32,051 nt of DNA from Planctomycetota bacterium (GTDB lineage: Bacteria; Planctomycetota; UBA8108; JACQVS01). Positions 7,745 to 16,138 of the stretch are shown here, piece after piece. Numbering within the stretch: the stretch's first letter is position 1; each line of letters begins with the position of its first letter. The stretch covers positions 1-32,051 of the forward strand of contig JANQLS010000122.1 of NCBI GenBank assembly GCA_028280485.1, given 5' to 3'. A program made the position numbers and the translations under genes. The notes under the pieces were generated by a model, which was not told the origin of the DNA, made no database searches, and worked only from the letters and a program-made list of their open reading frames with translations.

Positions 7745-9280
7745 TCAAAACTGGATCCGAGAAAGCATGGGTTCGTCCAAATAGACTCGCTTTATCTCTT
7801 CATACCGAGAAAGAGGAATAGAACTCTGCAAATCATTGATGACCTTCATGTGAAAGTGCTGAAGTTCAAGGTCATCGAAGCTCTTGCCCTCAAAGCAGTA
7901 AATATAAAGGTTGGCGTTAATCTTGAGAGACATCTCGTGGTCTTTAATGGCTAGGAGGCGGCTTGAGATCTGCTGGTAAATTTCAGGGTAACTCTTGCGA
8001 GAGCGGGTGAGGTTGGTGCTCTGTAAAAGTAAAGACTCTGCTTCTAAAGACTCTAATCGATAACTTTGAGTTGTTTTGAGGCATTTTGTAGCGAGGTCGA
8101 AGCTCTTGACGATATCCCCTGAATAGAGGGCGAAGTGAGCCCAGCCCAGCTTGAGCATGATTTGAAGGTCTTTGGGACCTCCTCGATGCCTTCTGAGAAT
8201 GTTCTGAGCTTGTCGTAGATGTTTTTGGGTCGATTGAAGCTTCGAAGTGAGTTTTGATGGATTATCAGACCTTGGAAGCGATAGCTGGGCTTCAACCAAA
8301 GATTTTAATGCTCGGACTTGAAACGGAGTTCGGTTTCCCTGAAGAAGCTTCTGCGCGTGTCGGAGTAGCTTTTTCGCGAGAGTCAGTTTAAGACCCTGGC
8401 CGGCAAACCAGGCCGCATTGAGGAGATGGAGGGCTTCCACCCAGGGTGAATCGGGAGTCGACTCTTTTAGTACCTCCGCAGAGTTTTCGAACAAATTGAG
8501 GCCTTCCTGCCTCAGCACCACGATTCTCGCTCGATCGACCATCCTTTTGAGGCGAGACCACCAAAGTTTTGTAGCTGCTCGGTGCGCCAATGACAGTTGG
8601 TCTAATGCGAGATCGGACTTTCCACGATGGGTGAGCGTGTGAGCGATTTGAAGCCGGCAGATGGCTTTTTGGTATGTCGCTTCCGGAGATCGAATCTTGG
8701 AAAACTTATTTAACGCTTTCCGATAAGTTTTTTCGGTGAGTTCCCACCTTCCTTCGGTTTCTTGGAGGCTTCCGATCAAGAGCAGCCTTGTCGCTCGATC
8801 GTAGGAACTGGATTCGAAACTCAAGGGATGTTGACGAAGGTGAACTTTGGCCTGCTCGATTTGGGAATCGCTGACTAAAACCGCAAGTTGAAAATGGGTG
8901 AGCCAGGGAGGTCTGGAAGTGAACGTTTTTAATTTTCGATGATTTCGTTTGAAGAATTTCTGGCCGGCTTCAAGGTCAAAACAGGAAAACTGAAATCGGG
9001 CCTTGAGGGCTTCGAGCTGTAATTTCAGATTTGAGGAAGTCGATTGCGATTTAAATAAAGATTCCGTTTGCGCTAACCACTCCCGGGCTTCGGGTTGCCA
9101 ATCTAAAATCGCTGCCAAATCTAAAGAGGCCCTCAATACTTCGAGGAGTCGAGGCAAGTCTTGAGCCTCGGGCTTCGACCAATATGCGGTTAAGGCGTGG
9201 CGGGCCCCGACGGGATCAGCCTGAAGGATGGATTTCCGAACCTGATTCAGTGGGTGAGCCCCTTTTGGTTTGCGCGTCAT
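7745..9280 (-). CDS. Orphan helical-repeat (TPR-like) protein
   Basis: I do not recognise the family. The 511-residue product is almost wholly alpha-helical in character, basic, and without signal peptide or membrane segment. It shows spaced pairs of amphipathic helices with Ala/Leu/Gly positions like tetratricopeptide repeats, for example around 165-260 (LLLIGSLQETEGRWELTEKT; HTLTHRGKSDLALDQLSLAH) and 360-425. It is likely a cytoplasmic protein-binding scaffold. ATG at 9280 follows a G-rich stretch (GGGGGGAAAA) that may serve as ribosome binding site. The gene lies downstream of the Mla-like operon on the same strand, but is separated from it by the tandem hairpin repeats, so it may be a separate unit. 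Confidence 0.75.
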   Translation of the reverse strand: MTRKPKGAHPLNQVRKSILQADPVGARHALTAYWSKPEAQDLPRLLEVLRASLDLAAILDWQPEAREWLAQTESLFKSQSTSSNLKLQLEALKARFQFSCFDLEAGQKFFKRNHRKLKTFTSRPPWLTHFQLAVLVSDSQIEQAKVHLRQHPLSFESSSYDRATRLLLIGSLQETEGRWELTEKTYRKALNKFSKIRSPEATYQKAICRLQIAHTLTHRGKSDLALDQLSLAHRAATKLWWSRLKRMVDRARIVVLRQEGLNLFENSAEVLKESTPDSPWVEALHLLNAAWFAGQGLKLTLAKKLLRHAQKLLQGNRTPFQVRALKSLVEAQLSLPRSDNPSKLTSKLQSTQKHLRQAQNILRRHRGGPKDLQIMLKLGWAHFALYSGDIVKSFDLATKCLKTTQSYRLESLEAESLLLQSTNLTRSRKSYPEIYQQISSRLLAIKDHEMSLKINANLYIYCFEGKSFDDLELQHFHMKVINDLQSSIPLSRYEEIKRVYLDEPMLSRIQF

Positions 9281-9342
9281 TTTTCCCCCCGATGAAACCT
9301 TTCTCTTTGCCTAAAGAAGCCCCAGAGCTTTTTACTTGTTTA

Positions 9343-9482
9343 ACAGGAACTGAGCCGAGTTGGGATCAACTCGGCCGCAAGTGTAGGCTCGAAGAGCCTG
9401 CGCTTGGCGGAGTGAAGGCAAATCTTGGATTTGCCGTAACGGTTGAATCGAGCTCCGAAGTAGCTTGATTCAACTTAAAAAG
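9343..9482. repeat. Four-hairpin structured repeat, copy 1
   Basis: Four successive stem-loops: GCCGAGTT/AACTCGGC (9354-9361 and 9368-9375); AGGCTC-GAA-GAGCCT (9385-9399), extendable with wobble pairs to CCGC/GCGG; GGCAAATC-TTG-GATTTGCC (about 9417-9435); and an outer GTTGAATC/GATTCAAC enclosing AGCT/AGCT (about 9442-9473). About 80% or more matches copy 2, which starts 156 bases on. Confidence 0.85.
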
Positions 9483-9486
9483 ACTT

Positions 9487-9507
9487 AGTTCCTGATTGAC
9501 AGGAACT
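9487..9507. repeat. Mini-palindrome between the two structured repeats
   Basis: AGTTCCTG (9487-9494) and CAGGAACT (9500-9507) pair perfectly across ATTGA. The same word, in degenerate form, recurs at 25304-25326, 25338-25369, about 27424-27456 and 29842-29898. Confidence 0.7.
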
Positions 9508-9640
9508 GAGTGCCGAGTTGGGATCAACTCGGCCGCGAGTGTAGGCTCAAAGAGCCTGCGCTTAGCGGAGTGAAGGCAAATCTTGTATTTGCCGTAACGG
9601 TTGAAACGAGCTCCAAAGGAGCTTGATTCAACTTAAAAAG
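9499..9640. repeat. Four-hairpin structured repeat, copy 2
   Basis: Direct repeat of 9343-9482 with the same order of four hairpins. Several differences keep or improve pairing: an A-U pair becomes G-U in hairpin 2, its loop GAA becomes AAA, and hairpin 4 gains a full GAGCTCC/GGAGCT stem where copy 1 has a mismatch. It ends 8 bases from the stop of the 257-residue gene. Confidence 0.85.
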
Positions 9641-9647
9641 CACTGCC

Positions 9648-10421
9648 TCAGTCCTTCCACGTCGAAACTGCCGCTGGAGTTCCATCTAAGTTCAGTTGAA
9701 CTTTCCAGGTCTCTTGGGAGATCCCATCGACATCGCCAGCATTTTGCCAAATCAAATTTAGTTGATGGTCGAGTTCCGGAATGGGAGAGCTGATGCCTAA
9801 GCTTTCAAAGGAATAAACCGTCACTTCGACCAAGGTGGACTCGGCTTCGGACGTCGACAGGGTCTGTTTTAACTTTTCGAAAAAGGCAGGATTTTTCAAG
9901 GCTTGAATAAGAGCCGTCAAGGAGTGCTCGGTCGCCATGACGGGTTGAATGCTGGTCGTTTCGATGGAAGCGTAGCTTTGATCCCGGTGGGTGATCTGAA
10001 AATCCGTCGTTCCAATTTCACGACTCAAGCGATAACTCATCCTGAAGACACGACCCAGTCCCTTTTCTTGCTGAGTGAGGCCATCGACCGAACTGGGGAT
10101 GGGAGGGAGAGCAAAATCGAAATGAAAATCGAAGCTTTCTGAATTGTCGGGTACTTGGTGGGGAGGGGTTTCACTCCCGCAGACTCTCCAAAGAGGAAGT
10201 TCACCCGATACCTCTTTCAAGGAGACGGTGTTTTCAGAGCTGGTCAATAAATCTTTTAATGCTTCGGCTCCAGGGATCGAATTTGTGATCACGATCGGAG
10301 GAAGGATCACTGCAAAGACAGCTGTCAGGGTGAAGCAGCCAACCAGAATCATTGGGATTAAATAAGACCAATGGAATCGCTTTGAGTGAAGAGCGCGACG
10401 GCAGTCGGGGTTTGTTGGCAT
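9648..10421 (-). CDS. Unknown membrane-anchored protein at the end of the Mla-like operon
   Basis: The 257-residue product has a basic head, one strong hydrophobic segment (about residues 19-46) and then a soluble region of about 205 residues that should be outside the inner membrane. The soluble part has alternating polar and hydrophobic strands (FDFHFDFALPP; FRMSYRLSREIG; LVEVTVYSFESLG), suggesting a beta-rich domain. It contains two cysteines (C29 in the membrane, C81). I do not recognise the family. It follows the fused ATPase-permease by 110 bases on the same strand, with GGAG 6 bases before ATG at 10421. It may therefore be an accessory subunit of the lipid transporter, which is inference from position only. 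Confidence 0.7.
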   Translation of the reverse strand: MPTNPDCRRALHSKRFHWSYLIPMILVGCFTLTAVFAVILPPIVITNSIPGAEALKDLLTSSENTVSLKEVSGELPLWRVCGSETPPHQVPDNSESFDFHFDFALPPIPSSVDGLTQQEKGLGRVFRMSYRLSREIGTTDFQITHRDQSYASIETTSIQPVMATEHSLTALIQALKNPAFFEKLKQTLSTSEAESTLVEVTVYSFESLGISSPIPELDHQLNLIWQNAGDVDGISQETWKVQLNLDGTPAAVSTWKD

Positions 10422-10531
10422 CGAGAAGCTCCATTAAATCTTCTAAATCTTAGATGAAAGAACGAGTTTAACTGAAGCGGTAGAAACGAATCTATAATCG
10501 CCATCAAGATACGCAACCCTCAGGGATTTCA

Positions 10532-12166
10532 TCAAGAAGTTTTCTTTACTTCGGGAACTTCGAATTCGATAAAAGCGAATGTGAAATGCATGATCAATAC
10601 CCACAAGGTCGCCCAAATGATCGTGAGCGTAATCGAGCGACTGACTGATATCGCAGATAGTTTTTCGCGAATTCCCTGAAAGTAGGCGATGACGGCTGTA
10701 CCAAATCCGCACACTAAGACCTTGGCGATCAGCCATGGGGTTTGGTCGTACCACCACTGGTCGGGTACGACTAAATTGCGCTTAAAGTGGAGGTCCCAGT
10801 ACAAGGGGGAGTGTTGAGGGTAATTGTAGGTGAAGACGAGAAGGCTCGTCAGCTTAGCGGACCCGAAGGCGAGTAAGACTAGAATAGGAATCGCGATGAG
10901 GGTTGCCCAGATCATGTTGGTTAGCAGATACCTCTGAGGTGAAGCTTCTAGTGTGGTGAGGGCATCGAGCTGTCTTGAGTACTTTCTCGAACCCACGTCC
11001 GCGGCTAATGCAGCACCTGATCGAGCCGCAAATAAAATGGTGATGAGAACCGGAACAACGATGCGGTAAAGAGAAAAACCTAAGCCATGGAGAAGCTCTT
11101 CGGTGATCAAGGGTTCGGTATAAGCTTTAAAAGGCAAGAATTTAAAAGTGAAATGAGTCGACACTAATCCTGCGATCACCCCGGCCGCTAAAAAATAGAC
11201 GGTGGCAGATGGGGAGAGGAGAAGAAACAGGTAATGTTTAAAGTAGTGGATACCCCATTTAAAATTATTCCAAAGAGGAAGAAGAGCCACGAGGGCTTTA
11301 AACGCGGATTCAATACCGCGAGTCGTTCCTTCGAAAAAGTTACCAACGTTTTCAGTGAAAGAGAGAAGCTTTTTCTTCTGGAGAGTCAGCTCGGCTTTTT
11401 GAGTTAATTGGCCTAATTCCTCAAGCTGTTGGGGAAGAGAGCGAAACTCTTCGGGGTTGAGTTCTCGAAGGATCTGCTGGGCGGGATCCAAAAGGAAGAC
11501 AGCATCACAAACCGATTTTAAAGATTCGTAATCGTGACTGACGATCAAGGTGGTCTTCCCGTGCTCGCGGTGGGAAGACTCAATCATTTGAGCGACGTTT
11601 TTTGCGTTCAGTGGGTCGAGGCCGGAGGTGGGTTCATCGTAAACGATGATTTCCGGATTGGAGGCTAAGGTTCTGGCTAAGGCTAAGCGTTGTTTTTGAC
11701 CTCCGCTCAGGCGGTGAACGGGAGTTTCCTCGGGAATATCTAATGCCTTGAGGAAAGAATCAGCTCGATTGAAATCTGGATTCGAATTCTTCTCTTTAGC
11801 GTGGTCCAATCCGAACTGAACATTGTTTATTACCGTGAGCTCATCAAAGAGTGCGTACTGTTGAAAGACCAGACCGACTCGGGCCGTCGATTCTTCCTTG
11901 AGAACATCTTCGCCGTCAATCAGAAGTTGTCCTTCTGTGGTGACTCCATCCGAAATCGTATTTCGGCTCAAGCCGGCGATGAGGTTGAGAAACACACTTT
12001 TTCCCGCACCGCTGGGCCCCACGATTAAACTGATCTTCCCCGCAGGAAATTTGAGGTTCACCCCGCTGAGTAAAGTTTTGCTGGGAACTTTAACGGAGAG
12101 ATTTTGTAGCTCAATTTCAGGTGGAGGGGTGGCCGAGGTCTCTTGGGGCCGATCGGATTCAACCAT
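10532..12166 (-). CDS. Fused MlaF-MlaE: lipid ABC transporter ATPase-permease
   Basis: One 544-residue chain joins the two parts of an Mla/MCE-type phospholipid transporter that are normally separate proteins. Residues 18-240 are an MlaF-like ATPase: Walker A GPSGAGKS (50-57), Q-loop VFQQYALFDEL, signature LSGGQKQR (153-160), Walker B EIIVYDEPTSG and H-loop His211 in IVSHD. After a helical linker, residues about 265-535 are an MlaE/YrbE permease with about five membrane segments and the conserved stretch VLITILFAARSGAALAADVG followed by QLDAL. The order ATPase-then-permease is unusual, since MlaE normally is its own gene after MlaF. Its ATG overlaps the stop of the MCE gene by 8 bases (ATGGTTGA), implying translational coupling. 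It should act in the inner membrane, moving lipids between membranes with the MCE protein. Confidence 0.9.
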   Translation of the reverse strand: MVESDRPQETSATPPPEIELQNLSVKVPSKTLLSGVNLKFPAGKISLIVGPSGAGKSVFLNLIAGLSRNTISDGVTTEGQLLIDGEDVLKEESTARVGLVFQQYALFDELTVINNVQFGLDHAKEKNSNPDFNRADSFLKALDIPEETPVHRLSGGQKQRLALARTLASNPEIIVYDEPTSGLDPLNAKNVAQMIESSHREHGKTTLIVSHDYESLKSVCDAVFLLDPAQQILRELNPEEFRSLPQQLEELGQLTQKAELTLQKKKLLSFTENVGNFFEGTTRGIESAFKALVALLPLWNNFKWGIHYFKHYLFLLLSPSATVYFLAAGVIAGLVSTHFTFKFLPFKAYTEPLITEELLHGLGFSLYRIVVPVLITILFAARSGAALAADVGSRKYSRQLDALTTLEASPQRYLLTNMIWATLIAIPILVLLAFGSAKLTSLLVFTYNYPQHSPLYWDLHFKRNLVVPDQWWYDQTPWLIAKVLVCGFGTAVIAYFQGIREKLSAISVSRSITLTIIWATLWVLIMHFTFAFIEFEVPEVKKTS

Positions 12167-13511
12167 CTCGAGAGATCTCCGCTTTCAATCGAGACTTCGG
12201 CGTCAGGGGAGCTTCAGTGGGAAGACCGGGTTCAATCCAAATCCATTGACGGTCTTTTTGTAGTAATTGAGTTCTGAGAATTCGCGCGAACTCCGGAGTG
12301 ATCCCTCCGCCGCGAGATCCCAAGACTTCTTCCCCGATCGAAGCGATGAGAGGTCCCATGAACTTTCCTAATTCGTCGATGGCCTGTTCCGCTTCCGGAG
12401 AACGCCAATTCTTTAGGATGCTTCGGTGGAAGCGTGAATTGTCGAGGATGAGTTTTTGGAAGGCTAATCGAATCTCATGTTGAAGTTCGGCGTCGTTGAG
12501 GACTTTCCCTAGCGCTCTTTCAAAGGCAGCAGCTACTCTTGGATTGTTCTTTGTTTCGTCGATGACATCTTGAACAATTTTAAAGAGATCTCCCAAGCGT
12601 TCTTTGATCAAAGGTTGAACTTGGGAGGTTACAAACCGTTCCCATTCTTGGCCGACTAAGTTTTCCTGAGTGAAAGGCAGTTTCTGGTAGATATATTTCC
12701 AGGTGAAGGTCCAAAGGGGGGCTTGCCTCAAAATTTCTCTTCCCAAGGCATCGATCGTTGGACGGGCTCGGCGTGAGAGTTGGGGCCAAAGGTCCCGTTC
12801 TAGAATGGGTTTGAATTCTTTTTCTAAGATGTCGCGTTGAAATCTTTTTCCGATATTGCGAATCGATGCTTCACGCTCTTGAAGGACCCGCGGAAGATCC
12901 TGAATGACGATTTCCTGAAGGTCGGCTAAGACCTTTTGCGTTACGGGATGGATGGCTTTGAATATTTTTTCTCGGTGTAAAAGAAGAGTGTCGTTCCACT
13001 TGTTCCAAACTTTCGTGGCCTTCTCTTCGGGGATCAAGGTTTTTATAATCCAAGAAGCGTTTTGGGGGATTCGAACGAGAGTGACTGAACTGCCTTCATT
13101 GATTCCCTTAGAGCCATCGGTCAGGAGACTCAGGGTGGCTGAAGAGGCGAGGGCGTTACTTTTGGGGAGAAGCGTACCTCTGAAATAAAGTTCTTCGACT
13201 TCCCCGATCAATTTAAACTCGTCTTTGGAAGCACCAAAGACCACGGGATCTCCAACCGTCAATGGAACGGCATGGGGAAATTGAACCCGTACGCGAGTTT
13301 TCTGATTCAGGTACCATGAGGCGACGGGTTTGAGGTTTGAGAGGTTTTTTTTCTCGTCTTGATGCTCCAAGAAATAGTAACTGAGACTGAGAAGAGCGCA
13401 CCAGAAGAGAACTCCCAAGGCCAGTCTCAAATTACGGCTCAAGTTACGGCTCAAGGTTGTGCCTTTTGATGCGTTCTCGATTGGAGTTGGATCTCTTTGT
13501 GGTGTTTCCAC
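12159..13511 (-). CDS. MCE (MlaD-like) periplasmic lipid-transport protein
   Basis: The 450-residue chain has an N-terminal anchor (about residues 28-47), then a single MCE-like domain at about 71-150. There TRVRVQFPHAVPLTVGDPVV, FKLIGEVEEL and VTLVRIP follow the MCE pattern (v-x-F-x-x-a-x-x-L-x-x-G-D-x-V ... G-x-V). The rest, to about 435, is a long charged helical region. In the family the MCE ring contacts the permease and the helical tail can form a tube or needle across the periplasm. The domain is divergent, so the call rests partly on the adjacent MlaFE. The start is GTG at 13511, preceded by AAGGA at a good distance. It is first in the operon and overlaps the next gene by 8 bases. Confidence 0.8.
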   Translation of the reverse strand: METPQRDPTPIENASKGTTLSRNLSRNLRLALGVLFWCALLSLSYYFLEHQDEKKNLSNLKPVASWYLNQKTRVRVQFPHAVPLTVGDPVVFGASKDEFKLIGEVEELYFRGTLLPKSNALASSATLSLLTDGSKGINEGSSVTLVRIPQNASWIIKTLIPEEKATKVWNKWNDTLLLHREKIFKAIHPVTQKVLADLQEIVIQDLPRVLQEREASIRNIGKRFQRDILEKEFKPILERDLWPQLSRRARPTIDALGREILRQAPLWTFTWKYIYQKLPFTQENLVGQEWERFVTSQVQPLIKERLGDLFKIVQDVIDETKNNPRVAAAFERALGKVLNDAELQHEIRLAFQKLILDNSRFHRSILKNWRSPEAEQAIDELGKFMGPLIASIGEEVLGSRGGGITPEFARILRTQLLQKDRQWIWIEPGLPTEAPLTPKSRLKAEISRDG

Positions 13512-13717
13512 CGAGATTCCTTTCTGGTGGTTAGGAAAAGACGAAATGAACTCACTGGGGGAGAAATTGGCCTATCAAGCTAGGCGCCTTTGGACCTTCT
13601 AGGGTATTGTAACTCCACCTCCACTATTTTTCAGGTTATCGAAGCCCTCCTCCGCTATCCTGAGTAGAATCTTTAACGATTTTTAGGAAAATAAGATAGA
13701 ACTCAGCATGAGCGGTC

Positions 13718-13747
13718 TGAGATCCCCCGTACTCAACGGGGATCTCA
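13718..13747 (+). promoter_or_regulatory. Leader hairpin before cutA
   Basis: TGAGATCCCC (13718-13727) pairs with GGGGATCTCA (13738-13747), extended inward by GT/AC past one bulged C. It lies 32 bases upstream of the proposed cutA ATG. It may be an attenuator or stability element for the cutA-moeA-mobA-sppA run. No T run follows and no known riboswitch is recognised. Confidence 0.5.
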
Positions 13748-13779
13748 ACCCTTTCACAGGCCTAAAGAGATATTCAGTC

Positions 13780-14139
13780 ATGTCCTCAGAAGAAATTTCC
13801 GTTTTGCTCTCCACAGCTCCCAAAGATGCCGTTCCCAGCTTGGTAAAAACTTTGGTTGAAGAAAAATTGGTCGCATGTATCAATCAGGTCAACGGAGTTC
13901 TGAGTACTTATCACTGGGAAGGAAAAGTCTGTGAAGACGAAGAGGTCTTACTCATTATCAAGACAACGACTCGCGGGGTGGAACGATGCCAGGCTCGGTT
14001 GATCGAGCTTCATCCGTATACCGTTCCTGAAGTACTCCAACTTCCAACGGTCGGGGGCAATCCCAGCTACTTGAAGTGGGTGGTCGATTCCGTTGCCAGC
14101 CCCGATACACCCACTGAAAATCACTCTGAAGAAAACTAA
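13780..14139 (+). CDS. cutA: CutA divalent cation tolerance protein
   Basis: CutA is a small trimeric protein of signalling-like (PII-type) fold linked to copper and other divalent cation tolerance; its biochemical role remains unsettled. From ATG at 13780 it is 119 residues, near the usual 105-115. It shows the family motifs VLLSTAPKDAVPSLVKTLVE, KLVACINQV, STYHWEGK, EEVLLIIKTT, and the end region ELHPYTVPEVLQLPTVGGNPSYLKWV written here in parts: HPYTVPEVLQLP and YLKWV. A reading from 13708 would add 24 residues that run through the leader hairpin, so I prefer 13780. The moeA gene starts 29 bases after its stop, in the same direction. Confidence 0.93.
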   Translation: MSSEEISVLLSTAPKDAVPSLVKTLVEEKLVACINQVNGVLSTYHWEGKVCEDEEVLLIIKTTTRGVERCQARLIELHPYTVPEVLQLPTVGGNPSYLKWVVDSVASPDTPTENHSEEN

Positions 14140-14168
14140 CTGAAGATGAAATCGAAGGAACTTCATTG

Positions 14169-15422
14169 ATGTCTAAAGAATTGGGTCAATCACTTCGTTC
14201 TTACGAAGAAGTTCGAGATGAGATACTCGAGCACATCGAAAATTTACCTAAAGAGCGAGTCTCTTTACGAGCGGCGCAGGGAAGAGTTTTGCGTCAGTCG
14301 GTCGTCTGTATGGATACGATCCCTCCCTTCGATGCTTCCGCTATGGATGGCTACGCCATTCGGGCGCAAGATATCGAAGCCGCTTCCGATGACAATCCCA
14401 TCGTCCTTAAAGTTTCGACGACGATTCCCGCCGGAGATTCGCGTGAGCTCGAGATTGCAGAAGGGCAAGCGGCAAGGATTATGACGGGAGCACCAGTACC
14501 TCAGGGGGCTGACTTGGTTGTTCCGCATGAACTCACTCGCTTCACGGATACGGAAGTGATTTTTAACCAGAGTCTTCCCCAAGGAAAAAACATTCGGCCT
14601 CGGGGTGGTGACATGCGACCAGGATTGGTCGTTCTTCAAGAGGGCTATATATTAGGAGGGCCGCAAGTCGCCGTCGCGGCGACTGTAGGAGAAACCAAGC
14701 TCGAAGTTTCACGTCGACCACGCGTGGCGATACTTTCACCGGGTAAAGAACTCGTCGAGCCGGATTGTGAACCAGGGCAGGGCCAAATTCGAAATTCGAA
14801 TGCTTATTGCTTGGCAGCCTTCGTGACCCAAGCCGGCGGGATTGCGGATGTACGAGGCATCATCGATGACACCCCTGAAGCCCTGCGTGAAGAAATTCGT
14901 CTTTCGATTGAACAGGGCGCCGACCTTCTTCTCTCTACTGGAGGAGTGAGCGCGGGAGATTTTGATCACGTTCATCGAGTGATCACTCAAGATGGAAATC
15001 CGGGTAACGTTTATAAGACGGACATGAGGCCCGGTAAACCGCAAGCCTTTGGCCTTCTTCAAAATGTTCCCTTCATGGGAATGCCGGGGAATCCGGCAGC
15101 TGCGATTGTCAGTTTCATTCACTTCGTTCGACCGATGCTTCGAAAGATGTTAGGCGTGGCGCCCTTCGTACCTCCTCCTTTCAGTGTGCGTTTTACTGAA
15201 GACTACACCTATAAAGGCGGACGAGTGTTTATGCTTCGAGGTTTGGTAGAGCCGGCGAAGATCGAAGACGGAGGGGGATTCATCTTTACCGGAGCGGGTG
15301 ACCAAGATTCGGGTTTCTTAGCTTCGATGGCATTAGCGAACGCTGTGATTCGTCTTCCCGCCGACCAATCGGTAGCCCAAGCCGGGCAGAGTTTTCCCGC
15401 GTGGTGGATCCATGACTCTTGA
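14169..15422 (+). CDS. moeA: Molybdopterin molybdenumtransferase MoeA
   Basis: MoeA inserts molybdate into adenylylated molybdopterin, the last step to Mo-molybdopterin, in the cytoplasm. The 417-residue product has the family's domains in order: an N-terminal region with PPFDASAMDGYAIRA (MDGYA at 59-63) and ARIMTGAPVPQGADLVVPHE; the catalytic MoCF-binding domain with VAILSPGKEL, IRNSNAY, DLLLSTGGVSAGDFDHV and GMPGNPAAAIVSF; and a beta-barrel C-terminus. I start at ATG 14169; a TTG lies just before it. GAAGGA is 10 bases upstream. Its stop overlaps the start of mobA by 11 bases, so the two are translated together. Confidence 0.97.
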   Translation: MSKELGQSLRSYEEVRDEILEHIENLPKERVSLRAAQGRVLRQSVVCMDTIPPFDASAMDGYAIRAQDIEAASDDNPIVLKVSTTIPAGDSRELEIAEGQAARIMTGAPVPQGADLVVPHELTRFTDTEVIFNQSLPQGKNIRPRGGDMRPGLVVLQEGYILGGPQVAVAATVGETKLEVSRRPRVAILSPGKELVEPDCEPGQGQIRNSNAYCLAAFVTQAGGIADVRGIIDDTPEALREEIRLSIEQGADLLLSTGGVSAGDFDHVHRVITQDGNPGNVYKTDMRPGKPQAFGLLQNVPFMGMPGNPAAAIVSFIHFVRPMLRKMLGVAPFVPPPFSVRFTEDYTYKGGRVFMLRGLVEPAKIEDGGGFIFTGAGDQDSGFLASMALANAVIRLPADQSVAQAGQSFPAWWIHDS

Positions 15423-16122
15423 ACCCGAACTTCCCCGTGGTTGGCCAGTCGCGGCCATTCTCGCAGGGGGACAAGGACTGCGCATGGGAAGCGATAAAGG
15501 ACTTCTCGAAGTTGGGGGAGAGCCCCTGTTTTTACGACTCGTTCGAGGCTTGAGTTCCGTTTTTTCCGAACTCATCATCTCGCTACGAGCGGATCAACTG
15601 AGTCCGTATCAAGCGATCGTGAGTGATTCCTCTTTAAATTCAACTTTAAAGACATCGCAGCTCTGCTTGGAATGGCTCGTCGACCAAGATGATGGCCGCG
15701 GTCCATTGGAAGGATTGAGGCAAATCTTTAAGTTTTTAAAATCGAATGGGCAAGCTCAACCGGTTTTTGTCATCCCTGTTGACTCTCCCTATCTCGAGTT
15801 CGATATCGTCTCGAAACTTTGGTTGGAATCCAAAAATAGAAGGGGAGCGCTTCCTCTTGTGCGAAATCGAGTTGAGCCTCTCCACGCGTTTTATTCCGCT
15901 GAGCTTTTAGAGCAAACTGAAGAAGCTCTTCGGAGAGGTGAGGACACCAGTGTGCGCCAGATCGCATCCTGGCCGGGAGTTCAAACCGTTGAGATTCCGG
16001 AAGCGGAGCTTTCAGATTGGAGCTTTTTAAACCTGAACGCTGAAGAAGACCTTCGGCGGTTTAAAGCGGGAATTCAAAATCAAAATTGGCCAAGCTCAGT
16101 GTGGAATTCAACTGAGAAGTGA
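15412..16122 (+). CDS. mobA: Molybdenum cofactor guanylyltransferase MobA
   Basis: MobA joins GMP from GTP to Mo-molybdopterin, giving the MGD form used by enzymes such as formate dehydrogenase and nitrate reductase. The 236-residue product starts with the nucleotidyltransferase loop AAILAGGQGLRMGSDKGLL (residues 14-32) and has DQDDGRGPLEGL and FVIPVDSPYLEFD, the latter supplying a metal-binding Asp. It is close to the usual 190-210 residues plus a short tail. It overlaps moeA by 11 bases and is followed after 16 bases by sppA. With selB in the same window, a selenocysteine formate dehydrogenase that needs both cofactors is a plausible client elsewhere in the genome. Confidence 0.93.
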   Translation: MTLEPELPRGWPVAAILAGGQGLRMGSDKGLLEVGGEPLFLRLVRGLSSVFSELIISLRADQLSPYQAIVSDSSLNSTLKTSQLCLEWLVDQDDGRGPLEGLRQIFKFLKSNGQAQPVFVIPVDSPYLEFDIVSKLWLESKNRRGALPLVRNRVEPLHAFYSAELLEQTEEALRRGEDTSVRQIASWPGVQTVEIPEAELSDWSFLNLNAEEDLRRFKAGIQNQNWPSSVWNSTEK

Positions 16123-16138
16123 TGATGGAAGGAATGAA

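Noticed and set aside
9184..9468. 94-codon plus-strand frame through the hairpin repeat
   Set aside because: Overlaps the helical-repeat gene and reads through the structured repeat; the repeats look structural rather than coding.
9343..9640. Possible CRISPR array
   Set aside because: Only two long copies, each with several internal hairpins; no short regular repeats with unique spacers and no cas genes.
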